From assembly GCF_004769405.1 (NCBI RefSeq), contig NZ_RQES01000018.1:530083-594082 (forward strand): 64,000 bases of DNA, read 5' to 3'. A program made the position numbers and the translations under genes. Shown piece by piece: positions 36,281-45,377 of the stretch; within the stretch, counting starts at the first letter, position 1; each line of letters opens with the position of its first letter. This DNA comes from Leptospira selangorensis (lineage in GTDB: Bacteria; Spirochaetota; Leptospiria; Leptospirales; Leptospiraceae). The notes under the pieces were generated by a model. It was given only the letters and a program-made list of their open reading frames with translations. It was not told the origin of the DNA and made no database searches.

Positions 36281-37258
36281 ATGAAATATATTATCCTTTT
36301 TTTAAGTATTTTTCTTTTTTCAAACCAACTCTCGGCGGATTTTCCTCTCCCAATTCCGGAACCAAGCGAGGGAAATTTTTCCTCAAAGGGAACTTCTCCG
36401 GATGAACCACTTCCTCCGATCGACGCGAGTTCTGTAGTTGCAGAACAGAGATCCGGACAAACTGGACCGGAACTCGTTTCTGAAACTGCATTGGCTGCCA
36501 GTGAAGAATCGAAAATTGCGGAAACAAAACAAACCGTTTCAGAACCTGTAAAAGAGAAAAAAACCAAACTTCCGAATCTTGCAGATAAAAAAGATAAAAA
36601 GAACGGCAAGAAGAAGGAAGCAGCTACTGATCCAAGTAGAGCAGCTTACGAAAGAGGACTTTTACGTCTTCGAAACGGGCAAAAAGACGCCGCCAAAGAA
36701 GAATTCGGTAAGGCAGCATCAACCGAAGGAACTGCAAGTTCCCAAGCAAAATTAGAATTATCTAAATTAGAAAATGCCAAGGCTCCTGAATCCAATGCGG
36801 AAGCTCCGGCAGAAGATGATTCCAGATGGAAAACTTCTCTCGAGACTGCAAGATCTCTTAGAGCTCAGGGTAAAAATTCGGAAGCAGAGTCCATTCTTCT
36901 TAGAACCGCAACTGAGGGAGAAGGAGAATACAGATCCAGAGCTTTATTACAATTAGGTGATATGCTTTTCAGAATGGGAAGATATTCCGATGCTCGTAGT
37001 TATCTTATGGATTTTTGGAATCGTTTCGGGAAAACTTTCCCGAACGCTGAAGATACAAGTTCCAGAGAATTCAAAAGACAAAGAGAAGAAAAAGAACTAG
37101 GCGCTTATTTACTTTTTAAATCCAGCTATAAGGCAGGAGAAGGGGAATGGGCAAAAAGGTTCTTGAAAAAATATTTGGATAAGTCTGTTTCCGAATCCCA
37201 AGGAGTATATTCCCCCTTGAGAACGGAAATGGAATCTTTCGCGAAAAGCGATCTTTAA
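36281..37258 (+). CDS. Secreted TPR-repeat protein
   Basis: 325 residues with a signal peptide (MKYIILFLSIFLFSNQLSA), a Ser/Pro-rich linker, a lysine-rich patch (KDKKNGKKKEA) and TPR-like helix pairs: AYERGLLRLRNGQKDAAKEEF, ARSLRAQGKNSEAESILL and LLQLGDMLFRMGRYSDARSYL. It resembles periplasmic YbgF/BamD-like adaptors. It is co-transcribed with the membrane protein upstream and convergent with cheX, sharing the TTAA of both stop codons. Confidence 0.68.
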   Translation: MKYIILFLSIFLFSNQLSADFPLPIPEPSEGNFSSKGTSPDEPLPPIDASSVVAEQRSGQTGPELVSETALAASEESKIAETKQTVSEPVKEKKTKLPNLADKKDKKNGKKKEAATDPSRAAYERGLLRLRNGQKDAAKEEFGKAASTEGTASSQAKLELSKLENAKAPESNAEAPAEDDSRWKTSLETARSLRAQGKNSEAESILLRTATEGEGEYRSRALLQLGDMLFRMGRYSDARSYLMDFWNRFGKTFPNAEDTSSREFKRQREEKELGAYLLFKSSYKAGEGEWAKRFLKKYLDKSVSESQGVYSPLRTEMESFAKSDL

Positions 37259-37719
37259 GTTAAGGCTACGTTTACTTCTAATTTTCCGAATTTGGAAAAT
37301 AGACTGATCCCAAGTGCTTGTTTTTTAGGGATCTTGATCGTTTCGTTTTTTGCATCCACGATATTCGGAGCAGTGATCTCGATCGATTGACCTGCAGTTG
37401 CGAAAATATTCATCGCGTTACCTGTAGTCATGTTTGCGATCTCACCTAAGATATCTTTATATTCATTTTTGATATCATCGTCGCTCATACCTGGCATCAG
37501 CTTCTTGGAAATTTTATAAGCCGCGTCGTAGTTCAAACCGTAGATCACTTCTCCATTAAACGTTCCTAAAACTCCGATGATGATCGCAAGTTCTAGTGTG
37601 GTTTCAGGAGTGTCTTTGATACCGATCTTTCCACGGATCAGGTCGGTCTGCAATATATCCCGGAAAACAATTGTAGCAGCTTCCAGGAATGGGTTTACTA
37701 ACTCGGCGCGGATTTGCAT
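37255..37719 (-). CDS. cheX: Chemotaxis phosphatase CheX
   Basis: CheX dephosphorylates CheY-P and so tunes flagellar reversal. The 154-residue protein shows VNPFLEAATIVFRD at the start and the catalytic helix KDILGEIANMTTGNA, containing the ExxN motif of CheX/CheC/FliY phosphatases. VLGTFNGEVIYGLNYD matches the sheet preceding it. It is coupled to the upstream SurA-like gene (TAATG overlap, with GGAGG ahead of the ATG). Confidence 0.92.
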   Translation of the reverse strand: MQIRAELVNPFLEAATIVFRDILQTDLIRGKIGIKDTPETTLELAIIIGVLGTFNGEVIYGLNYDAAYKISKKLMPGMSDDDIKNEYKDILGEIANMTTGNAMNIFATAGQSIEITAPNIVDAKNETIKIPKKQALGISLFSKFGKLEVNVALT

Positions 37720-38936
37720 TATTCCTCCGAAACGGATCTAACGGATGCTCGTTCGACTTTGATACTTTCCTCTAGGGACTGTGGAATTTCCATGAGTATT
37801 GCAGTGAGTAAGGAACCGTTATCCCTGGTTCTCAAGAATGTCGGGTCTGGAGTTCCTAATTTGACTCCGGAGAAGGAAACGATCGCGTATTTTTCTCCCT
37901 CTCTATATGGTCCGATATTTTTCTTTTGGGTCAAACCAGGAAGGCTTAAATCCTGTAAGAACTTTTTGTCGGAGGTTAAGGAGAATATATCTTTACCTAG
38001 GTTGATCTTTTTCAGGTCGGAAAGAGATTTACTCTTAAGAGAAACAGTTTGTCTTCCTAAAAGTGTAGCGATCTTTTGTAAGCCGTCCGGCTCGTTTTGT
38101 AGAGAAACTAACTTTGCTTTTAAAGACTCTAAAGAGTTTTTACGTGCTTCTACCAAAAACTTACTTCTGAGTACTGTTTTTCTTTCCTCGAATGGAATCG
38201 CCTTACCATCTTTACCTTTCAAGGTATTTGGATCTAAGGATTCTTTATCATAAAGTTCTTTCAGCTGTGCGTCTGTAGGCTCCAGATTTCTCTCGGAAGC
38301 TTTGACTAGGTCCTCTTCCGTATATAAAACTGCGTCCAGATCCACTCTTGCACCGGAAGCTTCGGAAAGCACATTTAGCTCTCCATCCGTGCGTCGGATC
38401 TCAGTCGGAAGGAAGTTTTGGAAAAGAGACTGGGACACTTTATAATCAATCCTAAAACGTAGGGGTGCCTGCTGGAGGAACTGACGATAAATTTCTTCCG
38501 GTTTTTTCAGGTCTTCCTCAGAATATCCTGCACCTTGGAGAGAATTTTTAGAAACTCTTTTGGCTTCTTCCCATAGAGCCTGTCTTTCGGACTCTTCAGT
38601 GATAGTGTAACCTACTGAATTTCCGATCTTGCGGAAAATATATTGGCCTTTTAAAGATTGAAAGGCGCAGTCCGCCCAAAGTGCCTCGGAGCCTTGCCCT
38701 TGGTACATCTGGATACAAAATCTTTTAGCTGCGTTGAATGAATCGATTGGGACACTCTGGTCGTCAATGCTTCCCATGGTGATGCTTGCCTTTCCGGCAA
38801 GCATGTCTATACCTACTTGTTCCACATCCGGCTTTAAGAGCATGATGATCAGCATCAGGACAAGAATTCCTAAAAAAACTGCTGATCCGACTTTGAATAA
38901 AATATCTTTAATTGAAATTCCGTCTGGATTTGTCAT
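37719..38936 (-). CDS. Membrane-anchored SurA/PpiD-like protein lacking an obvious PPIase domain
   Basis: 405 residues: an N-terminal transmembrane anchor (about 12-33) followed by a long helical periplasmic region. The start (ISIKDILFKVGSAVFLGILV) and the pattern of alpha-helical SurA_N-like segments resemble PpiD. The middle contains LYTEEDLVKASERNLEPTDAQLKELYDKE, typical of the segment just before a parvulin domain, but no clear parvulin core is seen. It is probably a periplasmic chaperone for outer-membrane proteins. It shares an operon with cheX downstream, an unexpected pairing. Confidence 0.62.
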   Translation of the reverse strand: MTNPDGISIKDILFKVGSAVFLGILVLMLIIMLLKPDVEQVGIDMLAGKASITMGSIDDQSVPIDSFNAAKRFCIQMYQGQGSEALWADCAFQSLKGQYIFRKIGNSVGYTITEESERQALWEEAKRVSKNSLQGAGYSEEDLKKPEEIYRQFLQQAPLRFRIDYKVSQSLFQNFLPTEIRRTDGELNVLSEASGARVDLDAVLYTEEDLVKASERNLEPTDAQLKELYDKESLDPNTLKGKDGKAIPFEERKTVLRSKFLVEARKNSLESLKAKLVSLQNEPDGLQKIATLLGRQTVSLKSKSLSDLKKINLGKDIFSLTSDKKFLQDLSLPGLTQKKNIGPYREGEKYAIVSFSGVKLGTPDPTFLRTRDNGSLLTAILMEIPQSLEESIKVERASVRSVSEE

Positions 38937-39040
38937 AAAACTACGTTTACAAGGAAGACTGGCCCGCGCCTGGAATCTGTAAAGGAGAAAAACCGCCCGA
39001 AAAATGCTTCAGAAACGGACGAATCCGATAGATACATATA

Positions 39041-39748
39041 ATGATGCTCTATATTGCCTTAGCACTCATTTTAGTAGGAATTCTCTGCTTTATTTATGTT
39101 TCCTTCCAGCCAAATTCTAAAAAAGAGTTTAGCGTCGGTCCGGGAAACCTGCCTCCAGCTAGAGAGAAAAAAATTTCTCAAGATACTTTAGCTTCTCTTA
39201 AAAAACAGGGACGATCTGAAATCTATTCCCAAATGGATCAGGCATTTGCAGAAGAAAGAAAGATCCGCCCTCTTTCCGAAAGGCAAAGAATTGAATCTCG
39301 ATCCGAGCCTGAGGTTTCGGAGGGGGAAGAATTCGGAACTGAGATTTGGGATGAACCAAAAAGGGGAGAAATTTTAGAAATGGTAACTGAGCCTGAACGC
39401 ACTCAACCTAAAATCCCTAAAGAAGAAGAATGGTCCATGGAAGGAGTATTATTCCTAGATCTTTCCGGAAGATTACCTTACGAAGCTCTCCAAGAGAAGA
39501 TCCGTCCTGAAACTTTAAAAGGTTTTAGAAGAATGGGAAAGGGGAGTATTAGAGAGATCCCGGGCGGATTCACTTTCCAAGCTAGAAATTCGGAATTTAG
39601 TTATAAACTGAATGAAGTGGAGAAGATCGTTTTTTACGACCAAGGTTTCGCGCTACTTCCTCTAAAAAGAGAATACCCGACCCCGATCTTTTTGACCAAG
39701 GACGGAGAGAAGTTTAAATCTTATTTGGAATATACTGCGAACGCTTGA
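39041..39748 (+). CDS. Single-pass membrane protein, unknown function
   Basis: 235 residues: an N-terminal transmembrane helix (residues 3-21), a charged linker of about 110 residues and a compact C-terminal domain of about 100 residues (MEGVLFLDLSGRLPYEALQ, IREIPGGFTFQARNSEFSY, FYDQGFALLPLKREYPTPIFL) that is beta-rich. No family is recognised. It stands alone, divergent from the SurA-like gene and convergent with the Ste14-like gene across a terminator hairpin. ATG 39044 is an alternative start. Confidence 0.6.
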   Translation: MMLYIALALILVGILCFIYVSFQPNSKKEFSVGPGNLPPAREKKISQDTLASLKKQGRSEIYSQMDQAFAEERKIRPLSERQRIESRSEPEVSEGEEFGTEIWDEPKRGEILEMVTEPERTQPKIPKEEEWSMEGVLFLDLSGRLPYEALQEKIRPETLKGFRRMGKGSIREIPGGFTFQARNSEFSYKLNEVEKIVFYDQGFALLPLKREYPTPIFLTKDGEKFKSYLEYTANA

Positions 39749-39758
39749 GAAGATAAGA

Positions 39759-39784
39759 AGAAGGCCGGAAATTAACGGCCTTCT
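39759..39784. terminator. Hairpin between convergent genes
   Basis: AGAAGGCCG (39759-39767) and CGGCCTTCT (39776-39784) form a perfect 9-bp GC-rich stem around 8 bases. It overlaps the last codons of the leftward methyltransferase gene and lies 10 bp after the rightward stop. No long T-run; a shared transcript-end structure is the best reading. Confidence 0.55.
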
Positions 39785-40530
39785 ACCACCAACCACTTGG
39801 TGGTTTTTACTATAACTCTAACGATCGTATAGAATGCAGCGCCGATTCCGAATGCCCAGATCTGCGGCTCAGTGATCACTGCCCAAGGTTCTTTCCAATC
39901 TCCGAATCCGATCTTAAAACTTGCCGCGTAATCAAATACTACGAAGATCACCAGGATCCCGAATAAGCTCGGATATTCTCTTTTAAGAATATTTCGGAAA
40001 GAGAAACCTAGTTTAGGTTTTACATAACCTGAAAATTTAGGAATGAATGCAGGGATTTTGTCCGCCCAGTTTAGATAGTCCTGGCCGAACTTATCTCTTA
40101 AAAATTTTTCTTCCGCGAACATTATTCTTTCGTAATAGAATCCGAAAAATAATGAAAATACCAGAAGTAAAGGTATATCTCTGAAATACAGAACAGGTCC
40201 TAAATACATTAGGAAATTTCCGAGATAAAGAGGATGGCGAACTAAGGAATAAATTCCCTCTTGGTTGACCACATCAGCCACTTGTTCCTTCGTATTTCTA
40301 CCGGAAGTGCGGGCAGGAGCATAACCTATTACAAAACAACGGACTGCTAAACCTAGTAAACTTACTAGAAAACAAGCACCGGCGTAGTATAAGTTGATCT
40401 CATAAGAATCTTCTAAAAATTCGAACTTGCTTAAGGAGTATAGACAAAGAAGAAGAATAAATCCTGGTATATAAGATCTCCAGCGAAATAGAAAATTCCC
40501 CTGCTGATCCAATTCTTCAATTAATGCCAT
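39772..40530 (-). CDS. Isoprenylcysteine methyltransferase/phospholipid N-methyltransferase-like membrane enzyme
   Basis: 252 residues with about five membrane segments. The C-terminal half carries the Ste14-type SAM-binding pattern: GIYSLVRHPLYLGNFLMY, then EEKFLRDKFGQDYLNW, with RHP-Y-x-G-N and E-x(n)-W as expected. In Leptospira interrogans a Ste14-like enzyme, LmtA, methylates the 1-phosphate of lipid A. This gene is a candidate for that role or a paralogue; the sequence alone cannot decide between a lipid A phosphate, a phospholipid headgroup or a small substrate. Confidence 0.72.
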   Translation of the reverse strand: MALIEELDQQGNFLFRWRSYIPGFILLLCLYSLSKFEFLEDSYEINLYYAGACFLVSLLGLAVRCFVIGYAPARTSGRNTKEQVADVVNQEGIYSLVRHPLYLGNFLMYLGPVLYFRDIPLLLVFSLFFGFYYERIMFAEEKFLRDKFGQDYLNWADKIPAFIPKFSGYVKPKLGFSFRNILKREYPSLFGILVIFVVFDYAASFKIGFGDWKEPWAVITEPQIWAFGIGAAFYTIVRVIVKTTKWLVVEGR

Positions 40531-40609
40531 ACGAATTCCTTGTAAGGTTGTAGTATTAAGGAAGGAAACTTTTATCCCCTCGGAGTGTCAACCATTGATT
40601 CTAAGCCGT

Positions 40610-41611
40610 TCAGGGGGAAACAAACCTGCTAGAAAAGTCTGCGAGATCCTTTTGTAGAATCCTTTCCAGGTTCCAGGGATCCAAAACCAATCTGTAACTT
40701 AGGCCCTCTCTCTGGAAAACATAACTTCCTAATTTAGTCATTCCGATCGGAGAAACTATATAACGATCCGTACTAGTAATGATCTCTATTTTAAAATTTC
40801 TATCTTTTGGGACCGGGGAAAGATCTTCCGACTTCTCCAAAAGAACTTCATCCGCACTTAGTTTTTTGATCTCTTCCAAATAGTTTTCTACTTCTTCGGA
40901 AGAAGCGACGATCTGTCCGCCGGAAGTTTCTAAGATCCAATTTTCACCTTGTTTACTTAAGTTAAAATTTATGGAAGAAAGTCCGGAGATCTTGATCTCT
41001 GAAACTTTTTCTCTAGAAGGGAAGGGAGGAACCAAAGATCTGCTCAGGAAAAAATCTAATTTACCGCCACCTGTGACTGATTTTAAATTTTCTTTAACTA
41101 ACCAGATCTGATTTTTTTCATCCAAGATATAAGTTCCCGAACCTTTTCTGACAGGTGCTCCTATTAGGATTTTTCCTAAAGAATTTCCGGAAACATCTTT
41201 GAGCTCTAATACGGGTTCATCTCCCCCTAATCCGAATTCTTCTTTAGAAACTGAATTAGATTCTGAGAGCAAGGTGAATTTACGTAAATTTAAACAGGTT
41301 TGGATCAATTCTTCAATTCTGGCGGAATCACCCGGCAGAACTAACCCCGAAGGCAACTGAACCGTCCATCCATCCAGATTCCTGTTCAGGATACTTTCTT
41401 GTCCTTTACGACCACTGATAATCGTTTGTATCTCTTCCGATTTGGTTTTGTAGAAACTTTCAGAATTTTGATACGTCTTTTTGAACCAGTCCCAAGGATC
41501 TTTTGCGATTAAAAGTGAAATGGCTAAAACTATATTTCCAAAAAATAATAGGATTTGCGGATATTCTTTATATGTTCTGCGGAGAAGGTCCGAATATTTT
41601 AAAAAATCCAT
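40610..41611 (-). CDS. DUF4340 domain protein, part of Gld-type ABC cluster
   Basis: 333 residues with an N-terminal transmembrane helix (about 18-36) and a periplasmic part made of repeated beta-rich units of DUF4340 type (ESNSVSKEEFGLGG, VLELKDVSGNSLGKILIG, SGTYILDEKNQIWLV). DUF4340 proteins are typically encoded after GldG-like proteins. Its ATG overlaps the GldG stop (TAATG), so it is the last gene of the four-gene cluster. Probably a periplasmic accessory of the transporter. Confidence 0.78.
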   Translation of the reverse strand: MDFLKYSDLLRRTYKEYPQILLFFGNIVLAISLLIAKDPWDWFKKTYQNSESFYKTKSEEIQTIISGRKGQESILNRNLDGWTVQLPSGLVLPGDSARIEELIQTCLNLRKFTLLSESNSVSKEEFGLGGDEPVLELKDVSGNSLGKILIGAPVRKGSGTYILDEKNQIWLVKENLKSVTGGGKLDFFLSRSLVPPFPSREKVSEIKISGLSSINFNLSKQGENWILETSGGQIVASSEEVENYLEEIKKLSADEVLLEKSEDLSPVPKDRNFKIEIITSTDRYIVSPIGMTKLGSYVFQREGLSYRLVLDPWNLERILQKDLADFSSRFVSP

Positions 41612-43269
41612 TATCCGTTCCTTCTTTTTAGTCTACGGAAAGCATAAAGAGCTAATAAAGCAGGAACCAAGAATAAATGAAATAGGCTGATCGATGTTTC
41701 TAAGAAGAACGGCAAAGGTTTTAGTTTTAGAACTGCCGACTGTTTGGAGCGGACTTCTAATAGATCCGTTTCCCCTTTGAGTATATCTATCGCATTTAAT
41801 AAAAACGGAATATTCGAGTTTTTCAGGATTTCCGAAAATTCCGGAAATGCCAGAAGATCGGAAACTAAATAAGGAGAACCGAATACTAAGATCCGACCTG
41901 TTTTGACTGATTTTTTTTGTGACTGCGGACCTTCTTGTTTGTTGTCCGGGAAATAAGAACTAAATTTTCCTTCCGCATAAACACCTAAAAGGAAAGGCCC
42001 GCCGTTTGCTTGGATCGGGGTGGAAAGGATTTGTTTTTCTCCGAGTGATATCGGTTCCGTTCTGGATTCCGCATCTGTTCCGCTTTTTGCTATAACGGTA
42101 AATTGTACTTCTTTCTGTTTTTCCGGAAGAATATTCAGACTAGAAGACCAAGGAACTAAAAGACTTTCTTGGTTTTTAGTAAATGGACTATTTGGATCTA
42201 AAGTCTTTGATTTTTGGTCCGGAACGATCCAAGGTGGATAAGGATATTTTCCTAAAACTCCAGGTTCAATTTCTATTACGGAACCCATTGGCAGAGAATG
42301 ATCCGGTTCTAAAACGATATCATAGTTGATTCGAATTCCATAATGTTCTAAAAATCGGACCATTTCTTCTGAGTCAGGATTTTTTTGAGCAAGGCCTGCT
42401 CCTAAATCTCCGGAAAGAAGTCCGAAACTACCTCTTTCAGAGTTTGTTTTGAACTCCATTGTTTTAGCTAGGAGGATAAAACTTCCTCCTTGTATAATGA
42501 ACTGGTCTATTTTACGTTCCGTGTTTTTAGAAAGGGTTCCCCCACCAATCCATAATACCACTTCGGTTTCCGGAGGAAGATCTTCAGTTTCCAGATCCAA
42601 TTCTAAAATCGGACCATATTCTCCTCTCAAAACCCTTCTTGCGAAAATTTCTATCCTGTCTTTGGGAGAACCTTGTTCTTGGAAAGAAAGATTTCCTGGA
42701 GATTTTAAAAGAACAATTCCCGAATCCTTGTCCTGTCTCTGCATCTTTCGGATAGAATTTAAGATCTGGTATTCTAAATCTTCCGTGAAGAATGCAAAAG
42801 ATAAAACTTCCGTTTTATGACCCAGGGTCAGAACGATTCCCATAAACGCCTGTTTGACTGATGCTGAATCCCTGGAAGTTTGTTGTAGGATTTGAGGCTC
42901 TAATCCAAGCTCCATTGCTTTTCTAACATCTTCTTCCAAGGTAGAAGGGTTATAGAATCGCAAAGAAATATTTTCCTTTCCGATTTTAGAGATCTCTTTT
43001 AATAATTCTTTGCTAAGTTCTGCTCTTGCTTTATATTCTCCGGGGATCTCTGAAGAATAAAAAGCATCTATATACAATGGATCATCTAATTCTTTTAATA
43101 CTTTTATGGTGCTCGTAGTGATCTGGAATCTTCCCGATCTGGAAAGATCAGCCTTGCATGGAATTGTGGAGAAGATCCCATTCAACAGAACAAAGAGTAA
43201 AATGCCGTTCGCGAGCCCGAACCAGGGAGATTTAGAAATTTCTAATAAAGGCCGGAGCAATTCTCTCAT
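41611..43269 (-). CDS. GldG-like ABC transporter auxiliary protein
   Basis: 552 residues with a membrane helix at each end (about 17-33 and 525-545) and a large periplasmic domain between them. The N-terminal KELDDPLYIDAFYSSEIPGEYK and the later VVLWIGGGTLSKNTERKIDQFIIQGGSFILL with DLGAGLA match the GldG/ABC_transp_aux family (a GATase-like fold). It works with the GldF-like permease and GldA-like ATPase upstream. The start overlaps the gldF stop (ATGA). Confidence 0.85.
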   Translation of the reverse strand: MRELLRPLLEISKSPWFGLANGILLFVLLNGIFSTIPCKADLSRSGRFQITTSTIKVLKELDDPLYIDAFYSSEIPGEYKARAELSKELLKEISKIGKENISLRFYNPSTLEEDVRKAMELGLEPQILQQTSRDSASVKQAFMGIVLTLGHKTEVLSFAFFTEDLEYQILNSIRKMQRQDKDSGIVLLKSPGNLSFQEQGSPKDRIEIFARRVLRGEYGPILELDLETEDLPPETEVVLWIGGGTLSKNTERKIDQFIIQGGSFILLAKTMEFKTNSERGSFGLLSGDLGAGLAQKNPDSEEMVRFLEHYGIRINYDIVLEPDHSLPMGSVIEIEPGVLGKYPYPPWIVPDQKSKTLDPNSPFTKNQESLLVPWSSSLNILPEKQKEVQFTVIAKSGTDAESRTEPISLGEKQILSTPIQANGGPFLLGVYAEGKFSSYFPDNKQEGPQSQKKSVKTGRILVFGSPYLVSDLLAFPEFSEILKNSNIPFLLNAIDILKGETDLLEVRSKQSAVLKLKPLPFFLETSISLFHLFLVPALLALYAFRRLKRRNG

Positions 43270-44012
43270 GGATAATTTCTCCTGAGAAAAAAAACGTTCC
43301 CCGCTAGATTTGCAGCGATAAAACTAAAAAAGTAAAGTGTATCCGAAAGATCTAATATCCCTAAACGAAATGACTCAAAATGAGAAGATAAGGCGAATAG
43401 ATACGCGAAAGCGGAAGGACCACCTCCGAAAAACTTTAAAACCGGTTGAGTTCCCAGTAGAAAAAAGAAAAGGCAAACAAGAACTGTGAGAATATAAGAA
43501 CTGATCTGGTCTCTTCCGAAAGAAGAAAGAAATATCCCCAGGCTGATATAAGCCCCACCGAGCAACCAGCAGCCTGCATATCCTGCAAATACGATCCCTA
43601 AATCTAGATCCCCGAATGCCCAGATAAAAAATGGAATGCTAAGACTTAAACAAACCGTGAATCCTAAAAACGACCAGGCAGCTAAAAACTTTGCAGCGAC
43701 GATTTCCCATTTGGAGATAGGTAAAGTGAATAAGATCTCTAAACTTCCGGATCTTTTTTCTTCGGACCAAAGCCTCATCGTGATCGCAGGAGCAAATACG
43801 ACGAATAAAAGGGGAGTCCACACGAAGTATTCTTCCATACCTGCAACTTTTCTGTCCCAGAAGGAACCTTCTCCCAAACCGTAAAAGAATAAGAAGGAAG
43901 ATAAGAATAAGTATAGGATAGAGAAAACGTAACCAATCGGTGTATTAAAATAACTGAACCATTCTTTTTTAAAAACAGAGACGAGTCCCGGAGGTAAGTT
44001 GAGAAGTTTCAT
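43266..44012 (-). CDS. ABC-2 type permease, GldF-like
   Basis: 248 residues with six membrane segments. FKKEWFSYFNTPIGYVFS at the N-terminus and EEKRSGSLEILFTLPISKWEIVAAKFLAAW in the second loop are the hallmark of GldF/NosY-type ABC-2 permeases. It forms the membrane channel for the ATPase encoded 3 bp upstream. The substrate is unknown; in Bacteroidetes GldAFG was linked to gliding motility, which Leptospira lacks as such, although it does crawl. Confidence 0.87.
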   Translation of the reverse strand: MKLLNLPPGLVSVFKKEWFSYFNTPIGYVFSILYLFLSSFLFFYGLGEGSFWDRKVAGMEEYFVWTPLLFVVFAPAITMRLWSEEKRSGSLEILFTLPISKWEIVAAKFLAAWSFLGFTVCLSLSIPFFIWAFGDLDLGIVFAGYAGCWLLGGAYISLGIFLSSFGRDQISSYILTVLVCLFFFLLGTQPVLKFFGGGPSAFAYLFALSSHFESFRLGILDLSDTLYFFSFIAANLAGNVFFLRRNYP

Positions 44013-44015
44013 ATT

Positions 44016-44927
44016 TTAGCCGGAAACCAGGTCCTGAAAGACTGATTCTAAAGATTTTTGGGAAATCTTATATTCTAAAATAGGAAATGATTCTTTTCGG
44101 ATGATCTCGAAAATTTCCTCAGGTTTAAGAGAAGTGGATTCTAATCTGAACTTAGTATATTCACTTTCTTTTTCGGAAGATAGAATTTGTATATTCTTGC
44201 CTTCTAATACTTTTCCCAAGGTTTCTTTATTTGTTTTGGCTATTAGAAGAACTGAATCTGATCTTTTAAATTCAGAAACAGGTAGATCGGCGACTAAATT
44301 TCCTTTATCCAGGATCAATGCGTGATCGCAGGTTTCTTCCACTTCAGATAGGATATGAGTGGATAATAATACTATTTTATCTTTTCCTAAATTTCTTAGT
44401 AAGTCCCTGAAATGAGAAATTTGTATAGGGTCTAAACCTGAGCTAGGCTCATCTAAAACGATCCAATCCGGATCATGAAGTAATGCTCCAGCCAACGCCA
44501 ATCTTTGTCTTGTACCTTTGGATAGGATCCCTGCTAAAGAAAAAGTTTGGGATTTTAGATCACAAAGTTCTAATACTTCTTTTTTTCTTTTTTTGAAGAA
44601 GGAAGTTTCCATTCCTCTCGCATTTCCTATAAAATCCAAATATTCCCCCACAGTCATATCCGGATAGATCGCGGAAGATTCTGGAAGATAACCTAATCTT
44701 TGTTTTATTCTTTGAGGATCTTTTTCTAATAAGACTCCGTCTAGTGATACGGATCCTTTATCCGGTTGTACGAAGCCTGTGAGTATTCTGAGCGCAGTAG
44801 TTTTACCTGCGCCGTTAGGACCAAGTAAACCTGTGATCCTATTTTTCGGAATGGAGAAGTTAAGATTAGAAATTGCGACCTTCCCGAAATAGGATTTAGA
44901 AAGATCGGATACCTGGAGAGAGGCCAC
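44016..44927 (-). CDS. ABC transporter ATP-binding protein, GldA-like
   Basis: 303 residues: Walker A GPNGAGKTT, Q-loop in RLGYLPESSAIYPDMTVGEYL, signature LSKGTRQRLALAGALLHDP, Walker B WIVLDEPSSGLDP and H-loop LLSTHILSEVEE. It powers the GldF-like permease. GTG 44927 is the likely start. First gene of the GldA-GldF-GldG-DUF4340 cluster, all four tightly spaced or overlapping. Confidence 0.9.
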   Translation of the reverse strand: MASLQVSDLSKSYFGKVAISNLNFSIPKNRITGLLGPNGAGKTTALRILTGFVQPDKGSVSLDGVLLEKDPQRIKQRLGYLPESSAIYPDMTVGEYLDFIGNARGMETSFFKKRKKEVLELCDLKSQTFSLAGILSKGTRQRLALAGALLHDPDWIVLDEPSSGLDPIQISHFRDLLRNLGKDKIVLLSTHILSEVEETCDHALILDKGNLVADLPVSEFKRSDSVLLIAKTNKETLGKVLEGKNIQILSSEKESEYTKFRLESTSLKPEEIFEIIRKESFPILEYKISQKSLESVFQDLVSG

Positions 44928-44978
44928 GAAAGTTATTCTTTCGGGCCTTAAAGCCTATGCAACTTTTTTTCCCGGGAT

Positions 44979-45281
44979 TTATGCCTTGATGCGTAGCATT
45001 GTATCCACTTTGAACTTACGGAGTACATCCATTAGAGTAGGCTGAAGATTCACCACCTCTAATTTCACTCCGAAATGATCCAAAAGGTTTCTAAGAGTGA
45101 GTAGTTTTGCAACACCGCTGGAAGTAATTTTTTTGGTGGGGGTCATGTCCAAAGTTAGGTTTTGGATATGTGCCCTGGAAGCCTGTTCCGAAATCTCATC
45201 AAAGACTTTTTCGTATCCGTCCAGAAGTTGATTTTCGAAACGAACGATTCCGTGTTTATTTTGTATCGTTAATTTGGCCAT
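44979..45281 (-). CDS. STAS-domain anti-anti-sigma factor
   Basis: A 100-residue SpoIIAA/RsbV-type STAS protein. NLTLDMTPTKKITSSGVAKLL contains the expected D-x(n)-S-S-G site whose serine is phosphorylated by an RsbW-like kinase, followed by LLDHFGVKLEVVNLQPTLMDVL. When unphosphorylated it frees the sigma factor. It could partner the HATPase at 32846, 12 kb away, but Leptospira carry many such proteins. It stands just upstream of the Gld cluster on the same strand. Confidence 0.86.
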   Translation of the reverse strand: MAKLTIQNKHGIVRFENQLLDGYEKVFDEISEQASRAHIQNLTLDMTPTKKITSSGVAKLLTLRNLLDHFGVKLEVVNLQPTLMDVLRKFKVDTMLRIKA

Positions 45282-45377
45282 AGGTAACAGCTTGTTTACT
45301 TAGATAGACTCCTAAAACTAGAGCATCCCAACAATAAAACAGGGTAGGAACTCCAGTCTATTAACCAAACAAGCGGC

